The position numbers were made by a program, and so were the translations under genes. A DNA stretch of 64,000 nt from positions 56,468,372-56,532,371 of the forward strand of contig CM051518.1 in the NCBI GenBank assembly GCA_028015205.1, written 5' to 3'. This document shows, one piece after another, positions 38,791 to 53,700 of the stretch. Source of the stretch: Mytilisepta virgata. Lineage: Eukaryota > Mollusca > Bivalvia > Mytilida > Mytilidae. The notes below the pieces were generated by a model. It saw only the letters and a program-made list of their open reading frames with translations. It had not been told where the DNA came from and made no database searches. Within the stretch, counting starts at the first letter, position 1. Every line of letters starts with the position of its first letter.

Positions 38791-41700
38791 AACCATTTCA
38801 ATTTGTTTCATATGAATCAGTTCATGCAGGTAGGTTGGCTGACTTCCATTCTTAAATATATAATAGCAGTTTTTTCAATGCAATAGAATAGGTTATTATG
38901 CAACTATAATTTTAATCCAATGAGAAACGTTCATTCTTAACACGTGACCATACAGTATTTCCCTGTATTGTACAACAGGAAGCCGTATTTTTTCCGTATT
39001 GTATAAGCATGCAGAGACCATGTTTTTTCTTGAAGTATCAAGTATCATTTGTGAAATAGCACGTGCGTTTTCATTTTTTTTGGTTTGTTAACCTTTATGA
39101 AAATAAGATAATTATATGTTTCAATTCAATGGCATTGAGGTGCACATATATCTAAAATTTAAAAAGGATAAATATATATTTCAAAACTTGGTTGTATTTA
39201 AACAAATCAAATAGTGTTGGGAAAGTTTTTTGTGTTGTTATTATACTTTCTTGCTTTTTCCTTTTTAGTGAACAAAAACGAAGAAACGAAGAAAATTTTT
39301 TCCATACAACCATTTACACATTTGAATAAAAATTGTGGATTTTTTTCGGTCGAATTCAAGATAATTAAATCTGTTAATACCGATCATTTATTGAGTAATT
39401 TTTTTTCTTTAGTAATCAACAAATTAATTAACATACTCGGTTTAGCTGTATAATAAATAGGTTATCATACATTGTAGTGTACAATAGGGAAAATATTGTA
39501 CTCGTCCGTATTGTACTGAAAACCCACATTAGATTCGATGTCTCGCCCAATACGGGTTTTCAGTAAATTATTAACTAATGTGTTGAAATACAGTAAAACT
39601 GTCCAGTTAATACAAAACCTGAACTGGTCATTAATACTGGTCACTTATACAGGATTTTCTGTATTAGACCTGTATTAATGACCAGTTCCGCTTTTTCTGT
39701 ATAAAACTGTATTAATGAACCATTTCAGACACATGGGATTGTATTAAATAGACAAGTTATAATGTATTTTAAGTCATTGGTTAATAAAAGTACTGTAATT
39801 TTAATAAAGGTGTCATAAAATGTTTTTTATATAAAGCCTGTATTATGTCCTCGTACAGTTGTATTGGGTCTCAATCAGCTGTATAGGTCCTCGGCGTTGC
39901 CTCGGGCCAATACAATTGACCTCGACCCAATATGACTGACTCATACATAATACATTATACAGGCTTTATATGAAAATACCCATTTGATAACACTATAATA
40001 CAAACTCGTACAATATTTTTCCGTATTGTACTTTACACTGAATAATAACCTATTATGACTTTACAGAGATATATCTAACTTAAACCTGACATTAAAAATA
40101 CATTAACTAAAAATAAGCAAATGTAAAGTTGTAACTTTTAATTTCCCTTTTCAGCAGCTAAAACAAGAACATGCTATTAACACATCAGGTGTACTTTCAG
40201 CTATACATTAAACTTAAATATATACAGCTGTAAAAATCTGATCAATCTGCCAAAATATAATCAAATTATGTAATGTGTTAACTGAATTTAATTTAATATG
40301 AAACACTAAAAATTAATCCTTAACAGATGTTAAGGTAAAATCAGTGAATGGTTTTTATATAATCGAGACTTTAATCATAACTAAAGATGCTATGTATGAG
40401 TCTTTATATTACAAATTAATATTGAACTAGTGTAATATTGGCTTTTATATGACCAAAACTGTCCGTTCAATAGAGAATCATTAACTCGGCCAATACTGTA
40501 AATTCAGAAATTATTGTGCGCATTTATTATTGCGATTTTGTCATTTTAGACCAAAATGCAATTTTAATTTTTGAGATATTGAGAAAAATCCTGCTTCATT
40601 CATATAAAAAATTCCAAAATGCGAGTTTAAATTATTAAAACACTGTCACATTTTTTGCAATAATAAAGACATCGCAATAATTTCCAAATTTACAGTATTG
40701 AAAAACCCGGCCAATACAGATTTTTTCCTGTATTGGCCGACTTGTACTGTGCCCAATATAGGGTGAGTCCATTTTCTCTTAAGACTTTATTTGGAATACA
40801 TAAGAAAACTCCAAAATGTTTACATAACGTATATCTAAATTTATACATGGGCTGTGATTATTCAGTAATGTTGCTCCGACTCAAAATATCTTTCATAACG
40901 CTAATTCCAATCTTTCAATGAATGTACATTTCCCATATACTTACGAATTTTCAATGAGTTGATTCAGGAAAAATTCGTCAAGAATATGCTTTATAAAAAC
41001 TAGTAAATTAACAAGATTGCTACACGTAGCCATATGTCCCCCGCCACAGAGAAAAGTCAAAGCTCCACAAGATATATAAAATGTGTATTATTGAAATGGT
41101 GACACAGTAATAATTGGATGTCAACACATAATAAAAAAATTGCAGTACAATACAAAAAATGGGTCAAAGTCACAATACCTGTTTGATAACATCACAGTTA
41201 AGTGTGTGTGAATTGGGTATTGTTTCATGTTTCATTTTTACCTTTTCTACATTTTTAATGAGTGACTTCACACCCTTTCAGGGTGAGACCATAATATTTT
41301 ACTAATCCCCACACTTTTTCCTTAGAAATCTTTGAAAGTGTCAAAGGTTTCATTAAGATGTATCGTACTGATGATTTGTTTTACCTTATTTCCTTTGATT
41401 CCAACGCCATCACGAGCAGGTGCTCCTTTATCTCCTTTAGATCCAGGAAATCCAGGTGGTCCGACGGGTCCTGGGAATCCAGCTGATCCAGGACTACCTG
41501 GTTCTCCCTGTTTAAATAAATTTTATATCTATTACACATTTCATTAGAAATATTTGTTTATTTATAACATTTTATATAGTTATAAGGGAGACTTTTATAA
41601 TATACGGACCTAAGGGAGACAATTTTCAATTTGCCGATGAATATATATAAAGATATGAAAATGTAAAATAACCTAGCCTTTGAAATATATCTTAACTTGG

Positions 41701-44700
41701 TATGCAGTAGATACCATACATGCCAATGCTCCACATTTCACCCAAGCATCTGGGAATTTGACCCTCTTACTGGGTTACCGGGTTGATAGTAATACTATCC
41801 TGATTTTCAAATTTCTGAGGTAAAAATTCTACACCTATCTTTTTTCCGAAATAGAGGAAAAAAATTAAGATAAATCATTGTCAACTTCTAATGAGATACT
41901 TAAGAAGGGTTTTTCATTGAATAAGGGGTTATAACTAAGAGAAAAATATACCCATACTTTCTGAAAAACTGTTTACTCTCCTTAACCTTAACCTCAGTCA
42001 GTTTTTTTTTCAATTTTGATTTGAACTGCTTCACTGACTATAGTGGTTCAAGAAAAAATATTTTTGCATATCACTGTAAAATCATATACTTTCTGTTTCA
42101 AAAAAGCATGAGTTTACATTCATTTTTATCTAGAATGAAATTCATATTTTTGTAGAACTGTCCATCCTACAATGTACAATTTTGGATAAATACATGTATG
42201 TTAAATCATCTTATTTTAGGCTTTGTTTGAACTGGATAAACGAGACATATAATATACAATTATAGCCTTTAGAGGAGGTCGATACATGTTTTATCAACCT
42301 GATGAAATTATATCGACTGAGGACGAAGTCCGAGGTCAATATAATTTCATCAGGTCGATAAAACATGTATCGACCGACATTTTAAAGGCTATAATTGTTT
42401 TATTATAATATTCAAATTCACAAAATATCAATCATGTTCTATTTCAATAAACAACGAAATAACCTGTGCTTTACGGTTTTGAATCTCTGACATTTTCCCT
42501 ATATCCTTTTCATTATGTTGATATTGAATTGAAAATGATAAACTTCAACATTTTAATATTAACAAAACAACATGTAGATATCACATATTTAATGAACTTC
42601 CGAAGTAAGAATGAAAGATCGATTCTGATTGGTCCTTAGACTAATCCAACAGCCAATCAAAATATTGCTTTATAAATTTGTTCTTCTAAATTATATTTTT
42701 GGAATAAGGGGGTCTTTCAACTAAATTATTTTTAGAAACTCTTAGTCTTTCAACATTTTTAATTTTATTTATGGAAACACCTATTTAACAAGCTTTTTAC
42801 AGGTTGACCATGTGAACTATTTTGACAAATGACAGCTTTTGAATTATACAATATTATAATAATCCATATTGTAAACTCTAGGAAGTTGCAGAAACAAAAC
42901 AAATATACAGAATTATTTGACTTGGGCAATATTATTTGATATATTAACCAAGTCGAAATGGGGTTAAACTTAGTGTTCTAATGGGTTTCAAAAATAAGAT
43001 TCACAGAAAAAAACTGATAAAACTTCTTTTTAATCTACTGCATAAAATTTGATATTTCTTAAAAATAGCATTAAAATGCAACAAAGAAAAATTATGTAAA
43101 GGATCAAATAAAACAAATATCGCATACTAAGTCCTGGTGTATAAATTAGAAAAAATGTTTTGTTGGCTGACAAGCATGCATGCATGCAAAAATTTGTTTT
43201 TCAGATGAAGTTCTGGAATTATAAAAACATATTTTGTAACCCTTCTGAGCCCCTAGAAATAAATATTCCCAGATGAAATATACATTTATTTATCTTATCC
43301 TTTGATCAACATAAACAAGGAAAAAATCTGACATATCCCAAGTGGTTTGATCAAACATATCATGCCCAGCTCTAATTTCATCTATCAGCATATGTGTCTT
43401 TTTCATGGTAATTACTTTCAGTTTACATGTCAATTATTTGTTGTCTGGCTCTGCTGTATTAATGCATGTCAATAACCTTTTAATTTAAGGAAGAGCCTGA
43501 CTTTCATATTGAGAAAAGGATGTTTTTCTTTTGAGAAAATTGACTGTACTTACCTGGGTTCCATTACAGCCATCTAAACCAGGTGGTCCTCTTGGGCCAA
43601 CAGGTCCTGGTATACCCTGTTAAAAGGAAATCAAAATTCAAAAAGCTGCAAAATTGTGTCTAAAGAAATATTCAAATAAGGAAACATACATGTAGCCAGC
43701 ACACATTACATCAAAGAAATTTTGAATTTTTATCAAATACACAGGAGGATAGAATCATTTTGAGATTCCATGACAGTGGTAAAAAATAGTCATATTTGCC
43801 AGACATGTAAAAAAATATTCTGTTGTTTCCTAAATATTTGGGACCTCTGTTGTAAATCATCATATGATTATTAAAGACAATGAAAAATATTTTTCTGCAC
43901 ATTTCTTAAAAATAAGAAACTAACTACATTTTATTAAAATGCTACAGATCTGGAATGAAATTTAAACAGACTGCACAGAAATACTGAAGTGTGCTGTTAT
44001 GCACAATTTAATGTAGCACAGATTGTTAAATTAACCTTTAATTCTAAAATAAATGCTCTGATTACAAACAGACAAACTGACATGATTTCCTGCTGAACAG
44101 CAGAAAATTTTGTTTATACTAAGCTTTTAAAATAGAAGACTGCTTGTACAGAATCAAAATATTGGATAATCCTTTGATTTGGTAGTTAAAAGAAGACATA
44201 CTTACTGGAATACCACTTATTCCTGGGAAACCTGGCATACCCATTTTACCCTGAAAAATAATGAATGAAAGTTTATATATTTTATCAATTTGACAGTATA
44301 GCTATAGTACAAACTGAACAAAAACTGTTTATTTTTTCAAATTCTAATTCCTCTTTTCTTTAATATTCTTTTGATGATATAACCTATTGTAAAAGTACTA
44401 CTGGATAAAATTAGTATCTAAGGTTTTGCATTGTGATCAAATAAATTTGTTCCATCTATCGGTATTTACACACTTGCATCAATATTTGCAGCCAACTATC
44501 ATTTTTCTTGAAATCAAATTTTGGATACAAGTTAAATTTTGGATACAATTTATTAAGTCAAATTAGAGAATTCATGGATATGCCACAATAATTACATTAT
44601 CTGTTGGTTTCACTGAAATCAGTAATTTCTATTTGATGAAACTAGATAGTGGTTCTGAAAAGTGATGTTTTAAAACCCAATAAAAATCTAAATCATTTTT

Positions 44701-47700
44701 AGCATATGTGCTCCCAAGTCGATGGTGGTGACATTGCATTGTGGAGAAGTAATATTTCGAGGCAATGCGGTGAATATTCCAAAATTGCAGTCATTTTCTT
44801 GCTAGTCAAATATAAAAATGTAATTATAAGAAATGAAAGCATCATTTTGGTAGTTTTATAGGCTTGTATAAGCCTTTACGAGGCACACTTTTTTTGTATG
44901 AAGTGCTTCCATGCTTCATAAAAAATGTGCTTCAGTCAAGGCTTTTATACCCCAATAAAACTACAAAAATGAATCATTAAATTCTTAAATAAAAGCTCAG
45001 TAAATCTGCTACTGAGAATTTTTTGTTATAGCAAATAAACATGTTCATTTCCTATATATATTACACATAACAAGAATCTCCTGTTCATACAATATGCTAC
45101 TTTATGAAGACTAACAGCAATTAGAGGTCTGTTTCTACGTTTTAACTTTAGTCATAATGCATGAGTGGATATTGTATCTGTAATTTGAAGAACTTCAGTT
45201 CTATCATATTACACCTTTTTAAAGAAATAAAAAATATTATTATCTTACTTACTCGATTACCCTTTGGACCTTCAGGTCCTGATGGTCCATTTTCACCTTT
45301 CTGGCCTTTAAGTCCCTGCAGACCTTCCATACCAGGAAATCCCTGTATACCCTGGGGTCCTGGAGGTCCAATCGGACCAGGTGAACCCTAAAGAAAAAAA
45401 GAGTCATAAAAATTCAGCTAACACAATATAAATATTTCACTAGTCTACCAACCAACTGCCCAGCAAACCATACACTGTAATTTACCAAAATTATAACCAG
45501 ATTTTTTCTGTTGTAAAATCATATTCATAAGAAAAATTACTTTTGCACTAAAGTGGCAACTGGCATTCAAATGATTTTTGTCTTTTTAGATTTTGCTCTA
45601 ATAATTATGAAAAATATTCATAAATAAGAGTAAACGTATTGATACAGGAAGATGTAAAAATACATAAAAGAATATAAAATTGATGATTAAGGGATATTTC
45701 TGTCTTCATTACAATACATAAGAATTTACAAAACACCTTTTTTTCATTCTAATTTAATAGATGACAGTAATTTTGATAATATGTCAGTTTTATATATAAT
45801 GAAAAGGCTTCTAAAACTCAAATTGACAAAGAAGAAAAAGGGATTTAATATTTTGTATAAAATTATGGCATGTAGATAGGTAATTCTTTTTACTTTAGAA
45901 CTGAATAATTCCTTAAGATGCACTTTTAAGAGTATCAAGATCAAATATTTCTTGAAATATTAGAAGCCATAGACTTACAGATGTGTTCAAATAAAACAAT
46001 ATTTCAAAGAAGAGTCTAAATGATGTAAATGTTATCAAATGGCCAAAAATATGAATATCAAGTGATACGTCATAAATGATTTATTACACATGTATATATG
46101 TAAAACAGATGTGTATTAGATAGAAGTTTTCAGGATTTATTTTTAGAATAAGAATTTTGATGCCCTAAAAAATGTCTTTGCTGAAAATTAAGGTGGTTAG
46201 AGAAACTGTAAATGCAGGTTATTTCTTGCCTAAAATACTTAAATACAGGAATGAAAATATGGGAATTAATTTGTATTGGCCTAGCTAATACAGTGAATTT
46301 ATCTTATTTATTATGATATAATTTACACACATGAGAACACACTTCCTGATATAATCCAAGCCATATGGTATAAACATACAGCCTCCCAGTGGGTTGATAA
46401 TAGATTAATAATTAACATCAATCTGGGTCATTGACCAGGAAATAACATACAATACAAGGTCAAGATGTTCTATTTAATTTGAAACATTGGCATGATCTGG
46501 TCACAGATTTGAAAGATCATTACTTTTACATTAATACTTCTTGTAATAAATTATAGTATTCTTATTTTTATAAATACTGACTGACAATTAGTATATATGC
46601 TTATATGGCAACTCTTAATATTTATCTTTTTGGAATTAGACCTATAAAGGTCAAGCAAATAAACATAATAAAATAAACAAATATTATGTTTTTCTTAATT
46701 ATTAAGAAATTGGTATGCTTTGCATGCTTTCACAGATCAGAACATTTCAAAGAAATTCTTGTTTAAATTCTTGTGAAATTTGATTTACTGTCAAAGTTAA
46801 AAAGTGTTGTCAAAAACATAATTTAATCCTGAAACCACATGCTGACATGTAAAAAACAAAGATGTGGAAATGATATAGCATTTAATGATGTAAACACATA
46901 TGGAAGCTGTTGAACCATCCCCCATAAAATCTGCACCTGACATAAGAGTGACAAGTACTACAGTGTGACATGTTTGTGTTTACCACAAATTTCCTGTTCA
47001 GTTTCTAATGTATTCTGAGAGTATTTTGTGCTTTTCAGGGCATCAACTGTTATGGTTAGCTTTCTTGGACTTGCAAGTTATCAAAATAATTTAGTATTTG
47101 CTAAAATTAACTACAAAAAAACAAAAGAGTAGCTGATTTATAAAGTAGGTCCAAAGAATTAAAACAGCAATTTAGACTTGTTTATTCATTTTAACCAATT
47201 ACCACATTGCGCAGCAATACTTACAAAATAAATATTTGTTTTGTTTAAGGGCCATCCCAAGTGTAACTATTTATCATAATTATCTTCTGTCCATTTTTTA
47301 AGTGAAGAGTCCTGTCGCATTGACCCTTGGTGACCTCTGCATCAGGATGATCATTAGTTATAAATGTATCATCCATGTGCTCTGGTCATGAGGAGGAATT
47401 CTGATTAATCTTTACAAAAATATTTTTGTACTTCTATATTGAACAACACAGGTTCATTTCTAAATTGAACACTAGAGAAAGTTTTTTATTTATTTATTTA
47501 ATTTTTTCTTTTTTCCCCGGAGTGGTCTAATTGATGCAGCTCTCGTACAATGTATCCAGCCATTTTATTATAACTCTAGTCACTTGCAATAACTTCATAT
47601 GTATGTTAAATGTGTATGAATTATCTATTTACATTATTGTGTTCATCCTGTTTAATCATTGTAGTATTTTGTCCCTAGCAGGCCCTTGATTTGAAATAAA

Positions 47701-50700
47701 ATATTCTTATTCTTATTTATATACACCTCACTTAAACTCATGTATTTTCAGTAAGGACAGTACATGTCTTGGCAATCAATAAATGTCAGTTTTATATCAT
47801 TGCAATGTACCCTCTTTCATCCTACTGCAATTTCTAAGCTTTTGGTTTAAGTCAAAATATAGACTTTGAGATGAAGAACTACAATAATTATAAATGAGCT
47901 GTAAGATTTTTTGGGGTATTTTTTCAGTATTTTATTGGTTAAATGACTAAATTATCTGTTTTCACTTAAATTGAACATCAGGACTTTCGTAGACAAATGT
48001 TTTTGTTGTTGGGAAAAAAAGAATTACAATAGGTACATTTTTATGTAATAAAGCCAGAAAGTTTTACAAAAATGCGATCCATCCTCAGTCTTATTGAATT
48101 ACTAATAAAGAATATGGAAAATACAGATGAATAACGAGAGTGGGCACAGAAGAGGCAACAAACACCAATTTATTCTGTGGTTTCTAGTTCTGCTGATATT
48201 TAATGAAGACGTTGGGCGTAACTAAACATATTTTATATTTATGTCGAAATACATCAAAACTTTTATAGTTTAGTCATAATACATTACCGAATGCTTTGCT
48301 CATCAAAATGATTTAGACTGTATATGACTGCACTTTAACACTAAGCACCAGATAAACTTCAAATGCCAAGAGTCTAGAGCGAAAATCTGTCTTTCTTCAG
48401 GTTTAATTACAGCCATACTCTGGAGTTGATTCCCTTCAAACTAAATGTTATGTTGGAAGACAACATTTCAAATTTTAAGAGATAACGGAAACTCTTTGCA
48501 AGACATTGTTCTAAAACATTTTTCTGTTTTCATGCTAAAATGGGAGACAACCAGTAATAATTTCTATCTGCATTACTTACTCTTGATCCCTTTTCTCCAA
48601 TGCATTTGCAACCATTAAAAAATACACAGTTTCCACCTTGACAGTCTTTAGGGTCTTCTTGCTATAACGAAAAAATAACAGATGTTTCTTGATTCATTTT
48701 TCTGCAAAACTTGATGCTATATTCAGTGGAATACTAAATTCTGGTAAATATATGAAAGTATGATCTTGCTATTTTGGATGTAAAAGTTGAAGATCATCTA
48801 CTGGATGACTAATTCAACTGCTCTAGTTTTGTGGCCTCAGTGGAGGAGAGGGCGGTAATTTTCATTTAAACAGTTCATCTCAGAGCCAAATCCTTTTCCA
48901 AAGCTCCTAAAAGAATTAAACTAGAGGCTCTCAAGAGCCTGTATCCCTCACCTGGATTTAACTTGAATAGTTTAAGTGTAGCAGTTATCTTGGCTAGTTT
49001 TCCCATAGGTTCAATGTTAAACAAAGTTAGTGTGTGGTGGCCATCTTAGTTGACATTCAAGGTTATCAAACACAATTCTCAAGGCGGACAATTGCTGACA
49101 TTAGTTTGGTGTCCAAATGGCCAAGTTTAAGGTATGGTAAATAAATTTTCCCATAGGGTCCTATGTTAAACTAAGTTCAGCTTTTGTGGACCATTTCTGC
49201 CAAGTTTGGTTCCAATTGGCTTAGTTGTTTCAAACAAAAAGATTTTTTAATGAATTTTCCCACAGGGTCCTTTGTTTTACTAAGTTCGTCTGTGGCGGCC
49301 AACTTGGTTGACATTCTGGGTCATAGGACAAAATTCTGACAGAGGACCATTTAAGGACCATTTCTACCAAGTTTGGTTCCAACTGGCTCTGTAGTTTCAG
49401 ACATCTTGGATTTCATATTGGCATGAAAAACATAAGTTGGTAAAGGACCATGTAAGGATCATTCCTGCAATGTAACAATTCAATTGCTTTTGTAGTTTCA
49501 GAGAAGATTTTTTAAATTTCAGCCAATCAGAGTGCAAAATTAACCCTGGCAGCCTTGCTGAATTTCGGATCTGTACCAAAAACTTCAATTTTGTTAGGGA
49601 CCATTATTTGATCATTCAGGCATAATATCACTTCCACCTGTCAAACGGTTTCTGACAAGAAGATGCTTGTATGTATTTCGCATTGGATCCTATGTTAAAT
49701 GTATCCCCTGATGGCAGCCATCTTGGATTTAAGATCGGCACAAAAAACATAAACTTTGTAGAGGACCATGTAATGATCATTCCTGCAATATAACAATTCA
49801 ATTGCTTTTGTAGTTTCTGAGAAGAAGATTTTTGAAATTTTAGCCAATCAGAGTGCATAAATGGCCCTGGTAGCCATGTTGAAATTTGGATCAGGACCAA
49901 AAACATAAACTTTGTAGAGGACCATCCAATGAACACCCCCACCAAGTTTGGTTTCAATTTGCCATGGGGTTTTGGCGAAGACTTAGATTTAAATGTGAAA
50001 AGTTAACGGACGGCAGACGGACGACGAACAGAAAGTGATGGCAATAGCTCACATGGCCTTTTAGGCCAGGTGAGGTAAAAATCATCATATGCAGCTATAT
50101 ATAACGTTTAAAAAGGTGCAAAACAACATCAAAATACAACAAATACAGTTTGGATTAAGTCAATAATTTAAACTTAGCAAAATTTTCAGGTCACCGACAT
50201 CTTTCATCAATGCTGCTGCATTGCCAAATGAATAATTAATTACACCTTGAAAACAATAGGGCTAATAGTGATCTTCATACCAGAAATGTTATAATTTAAG
50301 TCATATTCCAATTGAAGAAATAATATGTGTATGTGTATGTCACAAATTCAGGTAGTATATAAGAAATATATTTACAAGAACAGAATTTATTTTTAGCACA
50401 CTCAAATATGAAAGAATTCCTTGTCAGAATCATTTATAATGGATGGTTTCCATATCAACCAGACATTCAAATCATACATATATATATCCTATGATAAATT
50501 GTAATTATCACTAAAATAATAAGCCCATAGCTTAGTATATACAAAATCAGTTTCTGTATCTACAGGCTACATATAACACTTTAGGAGAGCAAATATAAGT
50601 AAATGTATCTAATATTTATTAGGCAAAAGGAATTCATCTTGAACCCTGGATTTTTGTTTTTTTAATTTGAGAATCCACAATCCTGGATTTCTTTCCATTC

Positions 50701-53700
50701 ATTTATTCCTTTTTCTTTAAGGGGTAGGAAGTTCTGTTTCATAATTTGATTACAGTCAATATTGAAATGAATGATAAATTCTTTCAGAGACTAGTAGCAA
50801 GTTCTATTTAGCAAAAGGGCAAATATGACAAAAATTAAGCCAAATAATATATGTATTTTCATTATATGACCTGCTCTAGGAATACAGGCATGACACCGTC
50901 CCCTCTCCCACCCTTGATTTAGGTTTAAAATACATGTACAACATGTACAAAAAAAAGATAAAATCTAAAAATAAAACAACAAAAGTGAAAATGGTAAAAA
51001 AGTATACAGACCCCAGACCATTTGTAATAATGTGTTAAAGTTCGAAGAAAATCAGTCAAGGTATACTCGAGTTCGTGTGCGACATGTGAAAAATTGCTTT
51101 TTTTGGACAATCTAAACCCATAACTCTGGAACAACAAAAGTGAAAATTGTCAAAAAGTATATAAAACTTATAAGACCATCATTTGTAATAAAGTCTTGAT
51201 AATGGAAGAAAATCAGTCAAAGCGTACTCGATTTAGTGCGTGAAATGTGAAAAATTGCTTATATTTGGAAAATCTAAGTCCCATAACTCTGGAACGAGAA
51301 AAGTGAAAATCGTAAAACTTCATAAGAATTGATTGAAGCAAATTTGTGTTATGGTACAAAGTTTTGACAGACAGACGGACGGTACGACGGACTGATGGAC
51401 ATTGGTATACCATAATAATAGGACTTGGGCGTATAAAAACCATTCAACCAAAATATATCTAGAATTTTCTGCTTAGATTAATTGAGGATAATCAGTAAAT
51501 CTCTAAGCAGATTTCTGGCAGACCTATATAATTGAATAAACAAAAACTGGTTAATGAAAACATGCTTATTGTATGTGAAATTAGTTTACATTATTACAAT
51601 CAAGTTAAGATGCCCCAGACAAAGTTTATATAAAATGCTTAGTCAGCATTCACTTGTAGTTATATGGCTTATATGAAAAGTAAATTATTTCTGTTGTATA
51701 ATTTTAACAGGAGTAGAAAAAATTAAAAAATTTGTTATGTCAATGACAATTTTTGTGGGAAAAGTGAATATATGTCTTAGATTTAATCTACCTGGTACAT
51801 CATTTCCTTCCATCACCTAAAGGTGATAAAAAGGGGTTATTGTAATAAAAGACAATGAATTTGAAGTTTAAAAATGTTCCAAGGCAACTCGGCTTATATA
51901 GTCCTGTCCACTGTTATGTCGGACAATCTAATAACATTTTCCATGAGTTTCAATGCTACACAAAGTTTTTACACAACTGAAATAAAGTTTTATGGTTCTC
52001 GCTTAAATGGTACTTACAAAGACAGTCTGAACTTGATATTTTTAAAAATAAAAAAAAAGTAAGTATTTTGCAAACATGTGTATTTTGTATATTTAAGTCC
52101 TTTTATGCCCCTTTTGACAGCTCTCCATTTCCACTTTCCTTTTTTCTATTTTAAAAATGCGTATGGAAGCCCATTATCAAGTTCTTGGGAAAACATAAAA
52201 TTTAATTCAAAACTGTGTTATGCATTCTCATCTAAACAATTAACAAGATACAGTAAATAAAAATATAAGAACCTAATTTGAACCAATGAAAAATGTGGTG
52301 GAATTTACCTAGTTTCTGTGTTAAACATGTTTCATGCAAATTGAGTGATAGATCCCGAGTGATAGATGAGGATGATATAGCTGTAGATAGATCAAGCATG
52401 CTAGAGCAAAGTCCTGGGAAGTCAATGCCCTTAGCTGCTGCTTAAAAAAAATAATCACAAATACTGAAACAGTTTGAATATTATGCTGTTTATTTAACCA
52501 ATATACATGTATAACTTTCATTGATTAAATGAATCAGCACAGATTCTTTTAAAAGATACGACAATGCAGGCAGATTGTTTAAATCTATTATTAAGCTGTA
52601 ATGTTTATGATCTTTTTTCATACATCTAACCACACAATACTGAATATTTTTCCAGTGGATTTATGGATGACTTTAAAGGTCAAGGTACTTTTAACACAGG
52701 GTTTGACTTTTTGGGATTTGAATTTTTTCTTTATTCATACTTTAAATACTGTTAGTATTTACATTTGTACCACAAGCATTTTATTATCAATGTGGTATAT
52801 ATATATGCAATGTTGACACAGGAGTTTAGCTAAGTGTGATATAGAATTTTTCCTTTCACAAAATGAAAAAAAAAGAAAAGTTTTTTTTAACAATGATGGA
52901 GACCAGATGATTTTGCAGTTAAAAAATTGGGTTGTGAAAAATGCCTGTGAAGGCAATAAACAAATGACTTTACGACATATATTCGAATGAGCTAAATGTC
53001 TTTATGCAGTTGGTTCCTCTTTTCACCTGGGACTATTATAACTTGCTAGTTATAATATTCCCAGTTATAACATATATCCATGATCATCCATCGGTATTGG
53101 AAGAACAGTGTCCTTGTAAGGTCACCTGCACTTTAATGAAGATCACTCTAAATTTCTGTGCACAACACGTAACTCATCTTGTCCTTTTGTTTAGTTACAG
53201 AAATAAACAAAAATTCATACCAGTAATATTCTACTTAATACTAATTATAATACCTTAAAAGTCTAATTTTAAATGATCATATGACTTATTTTGAAAGTTC
53301 CGGGTCGGGATATAAGTCGTTCAATTTAGCAAGCTTCAGGATTTTTTCACCCTGGTTCCCTTCACTTCCCAGGATCAGTATAAGTAAAAACTGCAGACGA
53401 TACACAACATTTGCGCATTGTCCTGTTCGGCGCATTAACATGAAAATGAATTGAATGTGCCGAATTACCCGACAACATAGTATATATAATACCTTTAAGA
53501 ATGTTATGATACTGTCATCTTTGACAAATTGATTACGAGACACGCTGTGGTGATTATGTAACAGTGGTTTGATTCCGCCAGTGTACTTTATCCGGCGGAT
53601 GAAAACCCCTAGTGTTTTTTATCCACCAACAAAATATCCCTAGGTTTTTTTCTCCGGATCCAGTGTAAAATATCCATCACACATCCTAACATTCTAAAGA

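Noticed and set aside
51792..51816. 25-base exon-like segment on the minus strand with TTTAG and GTAGAT edges
   Set aside because: Inclusion between exons 3 and 4, both phase 0, would shift the frame before the 7S cysteines.
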